Source of the DNA: Fervidobacterium sp.
GTDB taxonomy: Bacteria; Thermotogota; Thermotogae; Thermotogales; Fervidobacteriaceae
Reading direction: 5' to 3'
NCBI GenBank assembly: GCA_026419195.1
Contig: JANZZV010000003.1
Coordinates: 47,454 to 111,453 of the forward strand
Length of the DNA stretch: 64,000 nt
Part shown: positions 16,776 to 26,167 of the stretch, piece by piece
Position numbering within the stretch: position 1 is the stretch's first letter
Layout of the letters: every line of letters begins with the position of its first letter
Notes under the pieces: generated by a model
The model's input: only the letters and a program-made list of their open reading frames with translations
Database searches by the model: none
What the model was told of the DNA's origin: nothing
Translations under genes and position numbers: made by a program

Positions 16776-17792
16776 TTATTTCATTCCCATCATTTCAAAG
16801 AAATTAGGTACAGGTTCTATTCTAAGAGTATCATATTTTCCTTCACGCAATTTTTCCATCCCCGCTCTTGCTATCATTGCCGCATTATCAGAGCAATATT
16901 CAAACGGTGGTGTATAAAAATTAAACTCATTAGAATATTGCTGAATTTTTTCCCTTAACCTACTATTTGCGGCCACACCTCCTGCTATAACTATGTCTTT
17001 GATTTCATTATCTTTTGCCGCTTTAATTACCTTGTAGATCAGTACATCTATCATTGCCTCTTGTGCACTTGCTGCCAAGTCGGCAATTGGCAGATTTTCT
17101 GCGTTGTATCCTTCTTTCGCTAATCTTTTCACTTCATAAAGTACGGCAGTCTTAAGTCCAGAAAAGCTGAAATTGTAATCAGAGTCATACATCTTTGGTC
17201 TTGGAAAATTAAAAGAGCTGGGATCGCCATACTTTGAAATTTTGTCTATCTCTGGTCCTCCAGGATAACCAAGTCCAAGAATCCGTGCAATCTTGTCAAA
17301 AGCTTCTCCAACAGCATCATCAACACTTCTTCCTAAGATCTCAACTTCATTTTGAACAGATACTTTCAAAATCAACGTATGTCCGCCTGAAACCATTAGT
17401 ACTATATATGGAGGGTTTAGGTTAGGATAGACAAAATAATTTGCATAAACATGACCTATGATATGATTAACACCAACAATTGGTTTATTAAACCTAAGGG
17501 CGAGCCCTTTTGCAAAAGATATACCAACAAGTAACGCACCAATCAAGCCTGGACCTTGTGTTACAGCTATACCATCTATCTTTGATAAATCCACCTCTGC
17601 TTCGTTCAGAAGTTGCAAGAAAAGAAGAGGGAGCTTCTTAAGATGCTCCCTTGCAGCTATTTCAGGTACAACACCACCAAATTTTTTATGAGTTTGTATT
17701 TGAGAATAAACGAGATTTGATAATACCTTATTATCTTCAACAAGAGCAATTGATGTTTCATCACAACTTGTTTCTATTCCAAGAACTAACAT
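16776..17792 (-). CDS. tsaD: tRNA threonylcarbamoyladenosine synthase subunit TsaD
   Basis: 338 residues, standard length. Begins MLVLGIETSCDETSIALV; the metal-binding HxxxH is HIIGH near residues 109-113; the ASKHA-fold nucleotide segments LMVSGGHTLI and IVIAGGVAANSRLREK are present, as is YCSDNAAMIARAG. With TsaB and TsaE it transfers the threonylcarbamoyl group to A37 of ANN-decoding tRNAs. Lies 29 bases downstream of clpX and 31 bases upstream of the DnaN-like gene. Confidence 0.97.
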   Translation of the reverse strand: MLVLGIETSCDETSIALVEDNKVLSNLVYSQIQTHKKFGGVVPEIAAREHLKKLPLLFLQLLNEAEVDLSKIDGIAVTQGPGLIGALLVGISFAKGLALRFNKPIVGVNHIIGHVYANYFVYPNLNPPYIVLMVSGGHTLILKVSVQNEVEILGRSVDDAVGEAFDKIARILGLGYPGGPEIDKISKYGDPSSFNFPRPKMYDSDYNFSFSGLKTAVLYEVKRLAKEGYNAENLPIADLAASAQEAMIDVLIYKVIKAAKDNEIKDIVIAGGVAANSRLREKIQQYSNEFNFYTPPFEYCSDNAAMIARAGMEKLREGKYDTLRIEPVPNFFEMMGMK

Positions 17793-17821
17793 TTGATCAC
17801 CTTTTTCAAAGTTTATCGATC

Positions 17822-19054
17822 TTAAGCAGACTGTTTCATATAGATTTTTGGTCTTTCCCTTTTAGTAACACACTCTTCTGTAACGATGACTTTTTCAACG
17901 GCTTTCAAATCTGGAATATCGAACATGATATCAATCATTACTTCTTCAAAAACGCTTTTCAAAGCTCTTGCACCAGTTCCTCTGCGTAAAGCTTCTTTCG
18001 CTATTGCGTATAACGCACCTTGATCAACCTCAAGAGTTACACCGTCTATCTCAAAGAGCTTTCTGTATTGTTTTAAGACAGCATTCTTTGGTTCCTTTAA
18101 TATCTTCACAAGATCATCCACACTCAAATCTTCGAGTGTACCTATAACCGGAAATCTACCTACAAATTCGGGCATAAGACCATACTGAACAAGGTCATCA
18201 GGTGTCACATGTCTTAAGATATCACCTAACCTCATTTGTTCCTTGCTTTTTACAGGCGCATTGAAACCTATCGTGCTGCCTTCTATCCTTCGTTTGATGA
18301 TTTCGTCAAGTCCATCGAATGCTCCCCCAACGATGAAAAGTATATTCGTAGTATCAACTTTGATGAATTCCTGATAAGGATGTTTTCTACCGCCTTGAGG
18401 TGGTACGTTCGCAACTGTGCCTTCAACAATTTTCAGTAACCCTTTTTGCACACCTTCACCACTAACATCTCTTGTGATAGACGGGTTCGGTGATTTACGC
18501 GCTATTTTGTCTATCTCGTCGATATAAATTATACCGTATTGTGCCCTTTCAACATCGAAATTTGTAACTTCAAGTAATCTCAAGACAACGTTTTCAACGT
18601 CTTCACCAACGTATCCTGCTTCTGTTAAAGGTGTGGCATCCGCTATTGCAAACGGCACATCTAGTATCCTTGCAAGGATACGTGCCATGAGAGTTTTACC
18701 ACTACCAGTTGGTCCAATGAGAATTATATTGGATTTTTCAATCTCAACATCACTTGTATCTCTTCCAAAGAATACTCTCTTATAGTGATTATAAACAGCA
18801 ACCGACAAAATCCTTTTGACACGCTCTTGACCAATCACGTATTTATCTAACTCTGCTTTAATTTGAGATGGTGTTGGTAGTTCTCTTCTATCTTTTGGAC
18901 CAACACCTACAGTTTTCAGTTTCTTGTCACTTTGCAAAATATCGTGAAAAAGCTCTACACATTCACTACATATATAGACATTACCTGGACCTGCTATCAA
19001 TTTCTCAACCTTATCTGCTGCTCGTCCACAGAAAGAACAAAATTTTTGAGCCAT
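17822..19054 (-). CDS. clpX: ATP-dependent Clp protease ATP-binding subunit ClpX
   Basis: 410 residues. The N-terminal zinc-binding domain has Cys6, Cys9, Cys29 and Cys32. The AAA+ domain has Walker A GPTGSGKT, Walker [12 protein letters not shown], and the pore/RKH type region ending near [13 protein letters not shown]. ClpX unfolds substrates and feeds them to ClpP. GGAGGATTTAC precedes the ATG. First gene of clpX-tsaD-(DnaN-like), with its own promoter at 19107-19135. ClpP is not in the window. Confidence 0.97.
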   Translation of the reverse strand: MAQKFCSFCGRAADKVEKLIAGPGNVYICSECVELFHDILQSDKKLKTVGVGPKDRRELPTPSQIKAELDKYVIGQERVKRILSVAVYNHYKRVFFGRDTSDVEIEKSNIILIGPTGSGKTLMARILARILDVPFAIADATPLTEAGYVGEDVENVVLRLLEVTNFDVERAQYGIIYIDEIDKIARKSPNPSITRDVSGEGVQKGLLKIVEGTVANVPPQGGRKHPYQEFIKVDTTNILFIVGGAFDGLDEIIKRRIEGSTIGFNAPVKSKEQMRLGDILRHVTPDDLVQYGLMPEFVGRFPVIGTLEDLSVDDLVKILKEPKNAVLKQYRKLFEIDGVTLEVDQGALYAIAKEALRRGTGARALKSVFEEVMIDIMFDIPDLKAVEKVIVTEECVTKRERPKIYMKQSA

Positions 19055-19106
19055 GTAAATCCTCCTTCTTCGAGTCGTTTTTTAATCCTTTTATCCTTTT
19101 AATTTT

Positions 19107-19135
19107 ATTATACAACAATCTTTTCAATTTTACAA
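19107..19135 (-). promoter_or_regulatory. Promoter of the clpX operon
   Basis: Minus-strand TTGTAA (19130-19135) and TATAAT (19107-19112) with a 17-base spacer, about 52 bases before the clpX start. No CIRCE or CtsR-like operator is visible nearby. Confidence 0.6.
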
Positions 19136-19177
19136 AGTCTAATTTATTAAAATGAACTAAATTTTTGTAAACAGTGT

Positions 19178-19212
19178 AAAAATCCCCTCGTCAGATGACC
19201 GAGGGGATTTTT
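19178..19212 (-). terminator. Terminator after glmS
   Basis: Perfect stem AATCCCCTCG/CGAGGGGATT with a nine-base loop and A/T runs on both flanks, so the minus-strand transcript from glmS ends in T5 after the hairpin. Confidence 0.85.
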
Positions 19213-19221
19213 CTACGACAT

Positions 19222-21033
19222 CTATTCAACAGTTACACTCTTTGCAAGATTTCTTGGTTTATCCGGGTCATATCCTTTTTTGTCAGCTATGTGATACGCA
19301 AACAGTTGAATTACAGGTGCCATTATCAAAGGATACAAATCTTCATGCACCTTGGGCACATAAATTACGTCGTGAGATATCTTACTAATTTCTGTGTCTC
19401 CCTCGGTTGCAACAGTTATTATCCTCGCATTTCTTGCGCGTGACTCTTCTATATTACTGCGCATTTTTTCGTACAAACTATCCTTTGGTGCAATCGCAAA
19501 AACTGGAAAGGTTGGATCAAGTAAAGCAATAGGTCCATGTTTCAGTTCACCTGCGGGATAAGCTACCGCATTTATATAACTTATTTCCTTTAGTTTTAAA
19601 GCACCTTCTAAGGCTGTAGCAGTGTTTATCCCACGTCCAATGTACATAAAATGGTGATAATTTTTATAATAATCAGCTAATTGTTTTATTCTATCGTCTT
19701 GGATAACTTTTTTAAGTATCTTGGGTGATTCGTTCAACTGTTTTGATATTACCTGCTGATCTTCACTCCAAATGTTTCTTTTTTTCATCATGTAAAGTGC
19801 TAACGCGTACAAAAGTACCAATTGGTTAACGTAAGTTTTTGAAGCAGCAACACCGATTTCTGGACCTGCATTCATAAGCAACGTCACGTCACTTTCTCTT
19901 GTTATAGTTGAGCCAACAACGTTTGTGATAGCAAGGACTTTTCCACCAACTTTTTTAACCGCTCTAACACTTTCGAGCGTATCTGCAGTCTCTCCAGACT
20001 GAGAAATTGCGATCGTCAAAGTTTCGTCCGTTACTCTTATCGGTCTGTATCTAAATTCAGAAGCAACATCTATTAGCACATCAACATCAAGGTACTTCTC
20101 GACAAAATACTTAAACACAAGCCCTGCATGATAGCTGGTACCACATGCAACAAGGAGTATTCTCTTTACATTCTCCAAATTGAACTCATCAAGCTCTTTC
20201 AAATTTGGCTGCAATTTTTCATCGAATCTCCCAACAAGCGCACTTTCAATAGCTTCAGGCACTTCGTTAATTTCTTTTAGCATAAAGTGTTTAAATCCAC
20301 CTTTTTCAGCAGCTGATTCGTCCCATGAAATATGTGTATGCTTTCTGATAACAGTGTTACCGTGAATATCAGTAATTTTTACCCTGTTACCTTCTATATA
20401 AACTACATCTCCATCCTCAAGAAAAATTACATCTCTTGTGTATTTTATTATTGGTGTAACATCAGAAGCAAGTACACATCTCTCATCAGTACAGCCAAGA
20501 ACAAGTGGACTTCCTTTTCTTGCACCGATCATCACATTTGGTACATCTGCATGTACAACCGCTATTGCAAATGCACCTTTCAATTTCTTAAGTGCATCGA
20601 GTACTGCCCTATACAAATCACCTTGGAAAGACTCTTCAATAAGATGACTTATGACTTCTGTATCCGTTTCTGATCTAAATTTGTGACCTTTTTCAAGTAA
20701 TTCTTTCTTCAATTCCTGGTAATTTTCAATAATCCCATTGTGCACAACTGCAATCTTACCAGAACAATCTGTATGAGGATGTGCGTTCCTATCATTTGGA
20801 GCACCATGCGTTGCCCATCTTGTGTGAGCTATACCACCACGGACGATTTTTTGAGTTTCAACAACGTTCCTCAAAGCATCAATCCTACCTACACTCTTGC
20901 TAACGTATAAACCTTTTTCGTCAATAACCGCAACACCAGCAGAATCATATCCCCTATATTCAAGTTTTTTGAGTCCTTCTATTAAATCTTCCACCTTAAA
21001 CTCATGACCAATGATTCCAACTATTCCACACAT
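19222..21033 (-). CDS. glmS: Glutamine--fructose-6-phosphate aminotransferase (isomerizing)
   Basis: 603 residues. N-terminal glutaminase domain starting MCGIVGIIGH with Cys2 as nucleophile and LEYRGYDSAG; TRWATHGAPNDRNAHPH follows. Two SIS domains hold the sugar phosphate site (LLVACGTSYHAG, ISQSGETADT). The C-terminus DKPRNLAKSVTVE is the conserved tail that shields the active site. It makes glucosamine-6-phosphate for peptidoglycan. It lies 43 bases after plsX in the yceD-rpmF-plsX-glmS run; no glmS ribozyme is seen upstream. Confidence 0.97.
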   Translation of the reverse strand: MCGIVGIIGHEFKVEDLIEGLKKLEYRGYDSAGVAVIDEKGLYVSKSVGRIDALRNVVETQKIVRGGIAHTRWATHGAPNDRNAHPHTDCSGKIAVVHNGIIENYQELKKELLEKGHKFRSETDTEVISHLIEESFQGDLYRAVLDALKKLKGAFAIAVVHADVPNVMIGARKGSPLVLGCTDERCVLASDVTPIIKYTRDVIFLEDGDVVYIEGNRVKITDIHGNTVIRKHTHISWDESAAEKGGFKHFMLKEINEVPEAIESALVGRFDEKLQPNLKELDEFNLENVKRILLVACGTSYHAGLVFKYFVEKYLDVDVLIDVASEFRYRPIRVTDETLTIAISQSGETADTLESVRAVKKVGGKVLAITNVVGSTITRESDVTLLMNAGPEIGVAASKTYVNQLVLLYALALYMMKKRNIWSEDQQVISKQLNESPKILKKVIQDDRIKQLADYYKNYHHFMYIGRGINTATALEGALKLKEISYINAVAYPAGELKHGPIALLDPTFPVFAIAPKDSLYEKMRSNIEESRARNARIITVATEGDTEISKISHDVIYVPKVHEDLYPLIMAPVIQLFAYHIADKKGYDPDKPRNLAKSVTVE

Positions 21034-21076
21034 AAGGAACCCTCCTGTTTTAGCTGGAGTATTTTCAATTCCAGCC

Positions 21077-22081
21077 TCATCCTTGGAGACTAATCTTTTC
21101 CAATGAATTTTTCAATTTATCAATAATACCTTGCTCAACACCATCTGATGCAACTTTTAGCGCATTATAGATAGCAAATTTATCTGAATTTCCATGTGCC
21201 TTCACAACCACACCATCCACACCAAGGAAGAATGAACCACCATACGTTCTTGGATCAAGCTTCTTTTTGAGTTTTCTCAGTGTTCTTGAAAATATTAAAG
21301 CACCTATTATCCCATCTAAGCTTTTCTTAGCTTCTTGTTTTATTGTATTTGAAATAAGTTTTGCAACTCCTTCCATTGTTTTCATTGCTATATTACCAGA
21401 AAAACCGTCAGTTACAACCACATCAACAGTTCCAAGATTAATATCGTTGCCTTCCACGTTCCCAAAAAATTTATCTTTCAAAGATTCTTTTAAGATAAGA
21501 TGGGCTTGTTTTTCACGTTCTGTACCTTTGTTTTCTTCGGTTCCGACATTTAAAAGTCCAACTTTCGGATTAGATTTTCCAAGGATCTTCGCATATTCAA
21601 TTCCCATCACCGCAAATTGTAATAACCATTCCGGCTTGACTTCCGCATTTGCTCCGGCATCAATGAGTATTGTGAAATCATTCAAACTTGGTACAGGTAC
21701 AGCAAGTGCAGGTCTATCGATGCCTTTAATTCTTCCAATAACAAGTGTAGCACAAGATAAAAGTGCACCAGTATTTCCCGCACTAACCAACGCATCAGCA
21801 CATTTTTCTTTAACAAGCGTTGCAGCAATATACATTGAACTCCCTTTTCTTCTCAGTGCGTCAGTAGGTTTAATGTCCATTGGTAAGTAATCTTGAGCTT
21901 CTACAAGTTCAACCAGGTTTTTATAGCGATCAAAACCATTCAAGACATTGGAGGTGCCAACCAAAAGCAATCTTATATCTTTTTGTGTTTTATTCAATTT
22001 TTCCAAATACATAAGAGCGCCGGCTTTTATCTCTTCCGGCGCTCTATCTCCGCCCATTAAATCCAGCGCTATACGAATCAT
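21077..22081 (-). CDS. plsX: Phosphate acyltransferase PlsX
   Basis: 334 residues beginning MIRIALDLMGGDRAPEEI, the PlsX signature, with SSMYIAATLVKEKCADALVSAGNTGALL and LINVGTEE-like LLNVGTEENKG segments. PlsX turns acyl-ACP into acyl-phosphate, the acyl donor for PlsY in phospholipid synthesis. Its ATG overlaps the rpmF stop (ATGA). The order yceD-rpmF-plsX is classic; in this genome glmS rather than fab genes follows. Confidence 0.96.
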   Translation of the reverse strand: MIRIALDLMGGDRAPEEIKAGALMYLEKLNKTQKDIRLLLVGTSNVLNGFDRYKNLVELVEAQDYLPMDIKPTDALRRKGSSMYIAATLVKEKCADALVSAGNTGALLSCATLVIGRIKGIDRPALAVPVPSLNDFTILIDAGANAEVKPEWLLQFAVMGIEYAKILGKSNPKVGLLNVGTEENKGTEREKQAHLILKESLKDKFFGNVEGNDINLGTVDVVVTDGFSGNIAMKTMEGVAKLISNTIKQEAKKSLDGIIGALIFSRTLRKLKKKLDPRTYGGSFFLGVDGVVVKAHGNSDKFAIYNALKVASDGVEQGIIDKLKNSLEKISLQG

Positions 22082-22260
22082 TTTGCTACCTCAAACACCT
22101 GCTTCTTTCCATAGTAACCGCATCTCAAGCAGACTCTGTGTGGTTGCTTAGGAGCACCACAATTCGGACAACTTGTTACCGATACACTGAATGCTTTGTA
22201 AATCTTTGCTCTTTTGTGGTGTGTTCTGCTTCTTGAACGCTTTTGCTTTGGTACTGCCAT
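22078..22260 (-). CDS. rpmF: 50S ribosomal protein L32
   Basis: 60 residues: MAVPKQKRSRSRTHHKRA at the N-terminus, then CPNCG and CLRCG, the four Cys of the zinc ribbon form of L32. In the usual yceD-rpmF-plsX arrangement, two bases after yceD and overlapping plsX by four. Confidence 0.97.
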   Translation of the reverse strand: MAVPKQKRSRSRTHHKRAKIYKAFSVSVTSCPNCGAPKQPHRVCLRCGYYGKKQVFEVAK

Positions 22261-22262
22261 GT

Positions 22263-22802
22263 TTATCCCTCCTGTATATGTTTGATTTTTCGCAATATTT
22301 CGAACCTAGGATCTATCTTTTCTTCAATTTCTTTGCATTTATGTTCAGGTTCTTCATTTAAATCTGCCCCACAATAAGGGCACAGACCTTTACAATCCGG
22401 TTTGCAAACAAAAACATCTGGTGCGCTACTAACTATTGCTTCGATGATCCTTTCTTCAAGATCTATAATATCACCAGTTAATAGAATCTCATTTGACAAG
22501 TCTTTAAGTTCTTCACTTTTATGCGAATATTTCTTCTCAAAAGTATACACCGCTTCTATTATTCCGTCAATGTACATTTCTGAAATTTTTAAACATCTAT
22601 CACATGGACGTTCTACGTAACCCCTTGCATAACCTCCGAGAAGTATTCTGTTGTCGACATAAGTTAAAACAAGTTTAACCTTGAACCCATCGTCAACGAC
22701 TTTGTATGTCCCTGTGTGTAATTCAACCTCTTTAGTAAAGTATGTATCTTCAATTACCTTTCTCTTTTCATTTATAAGTTCTTTCACGCTTATTTTCCAC
22801 AT
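22263..22802 (-). CDS. yceD: YceD family protein (DUF177)
   Basis: About 179 residues from the ATG at 22802, which has GAGGTG six bases upstream; an in-frame GTG at 22811 lies inside that ribosome binding site. The conserved C-x2-C near GYVERPCDRCLK and a second Cys cluster CKPDCKGLCPYCGADLNEEPEHKC are typical. The family is linked to 23S rRNA maturation in other organisms. First gene of the operon with rpmF. Confidence 0.88.
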   Translation of the reverse strand: MWKISVKELINEKRKVIEDTYFTKEVELHTGTYKVVDDGFKVKLVLTYVDNRILLGGYARGYVERPCDRCLKISEMYIDGIIEAVYTFEKKYSHKSEELKDLSNEILLTGDIIDLEERIIEAIVSSAPDVFVCKPDCKGLCPYCGADLNEEPEHKCKEIEEKIDPRFEILRKIKHIQEG

Positions 22803-22831
22803 TGCAATCACCTCGGCACTTTGGTATTATA

Positions 22832-22859
22832 ATTATAGTACCTTTTTCGGAAATGTTAA
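22832..22859 (-). promoter_or_regulatory. Promoter of the yceD-rpmF-plsX-glmS operon
   Basis: Minus-strand TTAACA (22854-22859) and TATAAT (22832-22837), 16-base spacer, about 30 bases from the yceD start. It is divergent from the fliF promoter next to it. Confidence 0.6.
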
Positions 22860-22881
22860 CTGAGAAAAAATTAATATAGTG

Positions 22882-22910
22882 TAAATTTTCTTATATTTTT
22901 GTGATATAAT
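22882..22910 (+). promoter_or_regulatory. Promoter of the fliF operon
   Basis: TATAAT at 22905-22910 with TAAATT 17 bases upstream (22882-22887). The -35 box is weak. This is a housekeeping-type box, not a sigma-28 flagellar promoter. Confidence 0.5.
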
Positions 22911-22932
22911 TGGTTTTTGGTGGTGAAACGAA

Positions 22933-24540
22933 ATGGAGTGGTTCAGGAAGATTGTCGACTGGTTTGCTAATTTCCCTCAATGGTGGAAAAGCTTACAAAA
23001 AGGTCAAAAAATGGTTATACTGATGGTTTTAGTATCTATTGTACTAACCACGGTTTTTCTTGCAATAGTAAATGCTCCAAGATATCAACTTTTACTTACG
23101 ACAAGAACAGAGCAGGACGCAGGCACAATAATCCAACAACTCGAAAATCTTGGAATACCTTACAAAGTAGATGCTGGTAATAGAATATTGATCCCCACGA
23201 CATACAATGTTTACGAAGTCAGAATGCGCCTTGCTTCTTCTGGTGTACTTTCAGGCTCTACAAAAGGATTTGAGATATTAGATCAAACCTCACTTGGAGC
23301 GACAAGTTTTGACAAACAAGTGCGATATCAAATAGCACTTCAAGGAGAGCTTGAACGAACAATCTCAACCATTAAAGGTGTTCAAAGTGCGAGGGTTGTT
23401 CTCACACTACCAAAGTACACATACTATGTTCGCGGAGAAATGTCAGAACCAAGAGCCTCTATAATGGTTGTTATGGATGTGGGACAAAGTCTAACAAAAG
23501 AACAAGTTAAAGGTATAGTAGCCCTTGTTCAGGGAGCAGTTGAAGGCATAAAACCAGAAAATATAAGGGTGATCGATCAAACAGGTCATGACCTTACAGC
23601 TATGCTGAACCTTGATCAATCAACTGCGTTGGCTTCAACCAAGTTGGAATTAAAGGTAAATCTTGAGAATTATTACAAACAAAAGATAAAAGCCCCACTT
23701 GAAAGCGTTTTTGGACCAGGAAGAGTGGAAGTTATTCCAGATGTGAATCTAAACTGGGAGAAAGTTGAGAAACAGATTAAAACATACACTGCCCCCAATA
23801 AGAAAGAAGGGTTAGTTAGGAGTAAAGAAACTGAATCTGAATTGTCTACAACACGCCAAGGAGTTGGTGGACCTGTTGGTACTGAATCAAATATTCCTCC
23901 TACAACATACGAAACTGTTGAAGGAACAGGTACGACAACGTATCAAAAGAGTCATGAAATTGTGAATTATGAATTGAACGAAATGGTGGAAAATATAGTG
24001 AAAAACTCCGAAGGCGAGATAGAAAATATAACAGTTTCGGTGATTATAGATTCATCATCCACTGTACTTGAAAAAGCATCAAAAAGTGAAGTTGAAAAAT
24101 ACGTTCAATCTATTATAGAAAAGAGTATCTACGCAAACACTCCAGATGGTTCAATAACCTATGCTGTTGCATTCTTACCATTCAGCAGAGAGCTCCAAGA
24201 GCAATTCCATAAGGAACTGCAAGCAATTAGTAATCTTCAAAAAGTGAGAACACGTTTGCTTTTGCTTTTGCTTGCCTCTACTCTAATCTTTTTTGCAACT
24301 TATCTTGGCTTAGTACAGTTTAGGAAAATTAAGGCTAAGAAGATTATCCAACAAAGGTACAAAATGCTGCAAGAAGAAGCTCAACGTGCTATTGCTGAGC
24401 TCGAAGAAGAGGAAGTTATACCTGGGAAGGAAGAAGAATTGCTGCTTGAGCAACTTAAAGGTTACTTGCAGCAAGTTGCAGAAAATACACCAGAAGAGGT
24501 TGCAACCGTGTTAAAAGTTTGGATTTCTGAAAAAGCATGA
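22933..24540 (+). CDS. fliF: Flagellar MS-ring protein FliF
   Basis: 535 residues. Two membrane segments bracket the periplasmic part: ~27-48 (MVILMVLVSIVLTTVFLAIV) and ~445-465 (RLLLLLLASTLIFFATYLGL). Between them are the YscJ/FliF domain (LGATSFDKQVRYQIALQGELERTI, RVVLTLPK) and the FliF C domain with a Gly/Thr-rich linker (TRQGVGGPVGTESN). The C-terminal tail, acidic and Leu-rich, is the FliG-binding end. First gene of a long plus-strand run; GGTGGTG precedes the ATG; fliG follows after 23 bases. Confidence 0.96.
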   Translation: MEWFRKIVDWFANFPQWWKSLQKGQKMVILMVLVSIVLTTVFLAIVNAPRYQLLLTTRTEQDAGTIIQQLENLGIPYKVDAGNRILIPTTYNVYEVRMRLASSGVLSGSTKGFEILDQTSLGATSFDKQVRYQIALQGELERTISTIKGVQSARVVLTLPKYTYYVRGEMSEPRASIMVVMDVGQSLTKEQVKGIVALVQGAVEGIKPENIRVIDQTGHDLTAMLNLDQSTALASTKLELKVNLENYYKQKIKAPLESVFGPGRVEVIPDVNLNWEKVEKQIKTYTAPNKKEGLVRSKETESELSTTRQGVGGPVGTESNIPPTTYETVEGTGTTTYQKSHEIVNYELNEMVENIVKNSEGEIENITVSVIIDSSSTVLEKASKSEVEKYVQSIIEKSIYANTPDGSITYAVAFLPFSRELQEQFHKELQAISNLQKVRTRLLLLLLASTLIFFATYLGLVQFRKIKAKKIIQQRYKMLQEEAQRAIAELEEEEVIPGKEEELLLEQLKGYLQQVAENTPEEVATVLKVWISEKA

Positions 24541-24563
24541 TGAATTTAGGAAGGATGATATAA

Positions 24564-25568
24564 ATGGCTGGTAAACTTACCGGTAGAAGAAAAGCAGCTA
24601 TATTGCTGGTGACTATGGGACCTGAACGTGCAGCTAAGGTTTTGAAAAACCTTGAAGATTCAGAAGTTGAAGCTTTAACAGTAGAGATTGCTAACTTAGG
24701 TAAAGTCACGAACGAAGAAAGAAAGGCTGTACTTGAAGAGTTTCAAAGTCTAACAAAAGCGCGAGAAATGATAATTTCAGGTGGTATAGAATACGCTAAA
24801 GAAATGTTAATAAAAGCATTTGGTCCGGAAAAAGCAATGCAAATTATAGAAAGGCTTGTTTCAAATCTTGCCGTTAAACCTTTCGAATTCATGAAGTCAG
24901 CAGATGTTGTTCAAATTGTTAACTTTTTACAATCAGAACATCCGCAGACTATTGCTTTAGTTTTAAGTTTCTTAGATACGAGAATTGCAGCACAAGTTCT
25001 CGGCTCACTACCAGAGAATTTACAACTTGAAGTTATAAAACGTATATCGTTGCTCGAAAGAGCTTCACCTGATGTTGTCAAAGAAGTTGAAAAGTTGCTG
25101 GAGAAGAAATTCGCGGGTGTAGCAACGCAAACACTTAGTGCAGTGGGCGGTCTCGATACTGCAGCTGAAATTATGAACAACCTTGACAGATCAACAGAAA
25201 AGGCTCTTATGGAAAGACTCACCTACGAAACTCCAGAACTTGCTGAAGAAATTAGAAGAAGAATGTTTGTCTTTGAAGATATACTCAAGCTCGATGATAG
25301 ATCTGTTCAACTTGTGCTTAGAGAGGTTAATACTCAAGATCTTGCTGTTGCATTGAAAGGTGCTTCTGAAGAATTAAAGCAGAAGATATTTAATAACATG
25401 TCCAAACGTGCTCAGCAGCTTTTAAAAGATGAAATAGAATTTATGGGACCTGTGAGGGTAAAAGATGTTGAAGAAGCACAGCAGAAAATTATAAATGTAA
25501 TAAGAAGACTAGAAGAAGCTGGAGAAATCGTGATAGCACGTGGTGGAGGAGAAGAATTGATCACCTAA
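24564..25568 (+). CDS. fliG: Flagellar motor switch protein FliG
   Basis: 334 residues, with the N-terminal AAILLVTMGPERAAKVLKNL helix, the middle EHPQTIALVLSFLD segment, and the C-terminal torque region MFVFEDILKLDDRSVQLVLREV carrying the charged residues that meet the stator. It sits on FliF and turns the rotor. Confidence 0.97.
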   Translation: MAGKLTGRRKAAILLVTMGPERAAKVLKNLEDSEVEALTVEIANLGKVTNEERKAVLEEFQSLTKAREMIISGGIEYAKEMLIKAFGPEKAMQIIERLVSNLAVKPFEFMKSADVVQIVNFLQSEHPQTIALVLSFLDTRIAAQVLGSLPENLQLEVIKRISLLERASPDVVKEVEKLLEKKFAGVATQTLSAVGGLDTAAEIMNNLDRSTEKALMERLTYETPELAEEIRRRMFVFEDILKLDDRSVQLVLREVNTQDLAVALKGASEELKQKIFNNMSKRAQQLLKDEIEFMGPVRVKDVEEAQQKIINVIRRLEEAGEIVIARGGGEELIT

Positions 25569-25598
25569 GTTTTGAAGTTTTAAGAAGGGGCTTTTTTC

Positions 25599-26165
25599 AT
25601 GTGGGATGAAAATGTATACTGTTGTGTTGACATAGAGACTACAGGTATCGATCCTTCAGGTGGAGATAGGATTGTGGAAATTGCTATAGTTCCTGTATAT
25701 AAAGGAAAAATTGTTAAGGGATGGATTTATTCTTCATTAGTTAACCCAAAGGTGCACATTCATACTTACGCTCAGAGTGTACATAAAATTAGAAATTCCG
25801 ATGTAGAAGATGCACCAGGGCTTGAAGAAATAATTTCTGTGGTAAGAAGGTATTCAACTGACACGATAATGGTCTTTCATAATGCAAGATTTGATCTTAC
25901 ATTTCTTGATTATGCGGCAAAAGAGGTAGGGCAATTACCTCTCGATATTTACTATATAGATACTCTTGATATATCACAAGCGGTGTATGGTAAACGAAGA
26001 AAACTTGAAAGCTTAGCACAGGAGCTTAAGGTTAACCACAAAGTTACACATAGAGCTTACGATGATGCACTTGTTACAGCGAACGTATTTATAAAGTTTT
26101 TTGAAAAATTTGGTTGGGAAGTTATACATGAATTTTTGAAAAGATGGGTAGGAAAGGAGTATTGA
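25599..26165 (+). CDS. DnaQ/PolC-type 3'-5' exonuclease
   Basis: 188 residues of the DEDDh exonuclease family: motif I VDIETTGIDPSGGDRIVEIA (Asp, Glu), motif II HNARFDLTFLDYA (Asp), motif III THRAYDDALVTANVF (His and Asp). A single free-standing nuclease domain, so a proofreading subunit or a DNA/RNA trimming enzyme. It lies 30 bases after fliG and is followed by the phoH-like gene after two bases. Confidence 0.87.
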   Translation: MWDENVYCCVDIETTGIDPSGGDRIVEIAIVPVYKGKIVKGWIYSSLVNPKVHIHTYAQSVHKIRNSDVEDAPGLEEIISVVRRYSTDTIMVFHNARFDLTFLDYAAKEVGQLPLDIYYIDTLDISQAVYGKRRKLESLAQELKVNHKVTHRAYDDALVTANVFIKFFEKFGWEVIHEFLKRWVGKEY

Positions 26166-26167
26166 AC

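Noticed and set aside
20332..20673. 113-residue frame opposite glmS
   Set aside because: It is the shadow of the highly conserved glmS gene and has Cys/Tyr-rich composition not seen in real proteins here.
21034..21076. glmS ribozyme upstream of glmS
   Set aside because: The gap is only 43 bases, far too short for the ribozyme, and has no matching core.
21267..21890. 207-residue frame opposite plsX
   Set aside because: Antisense shadow of plsX; Ser/Phe/Pro-rich, no start signals.
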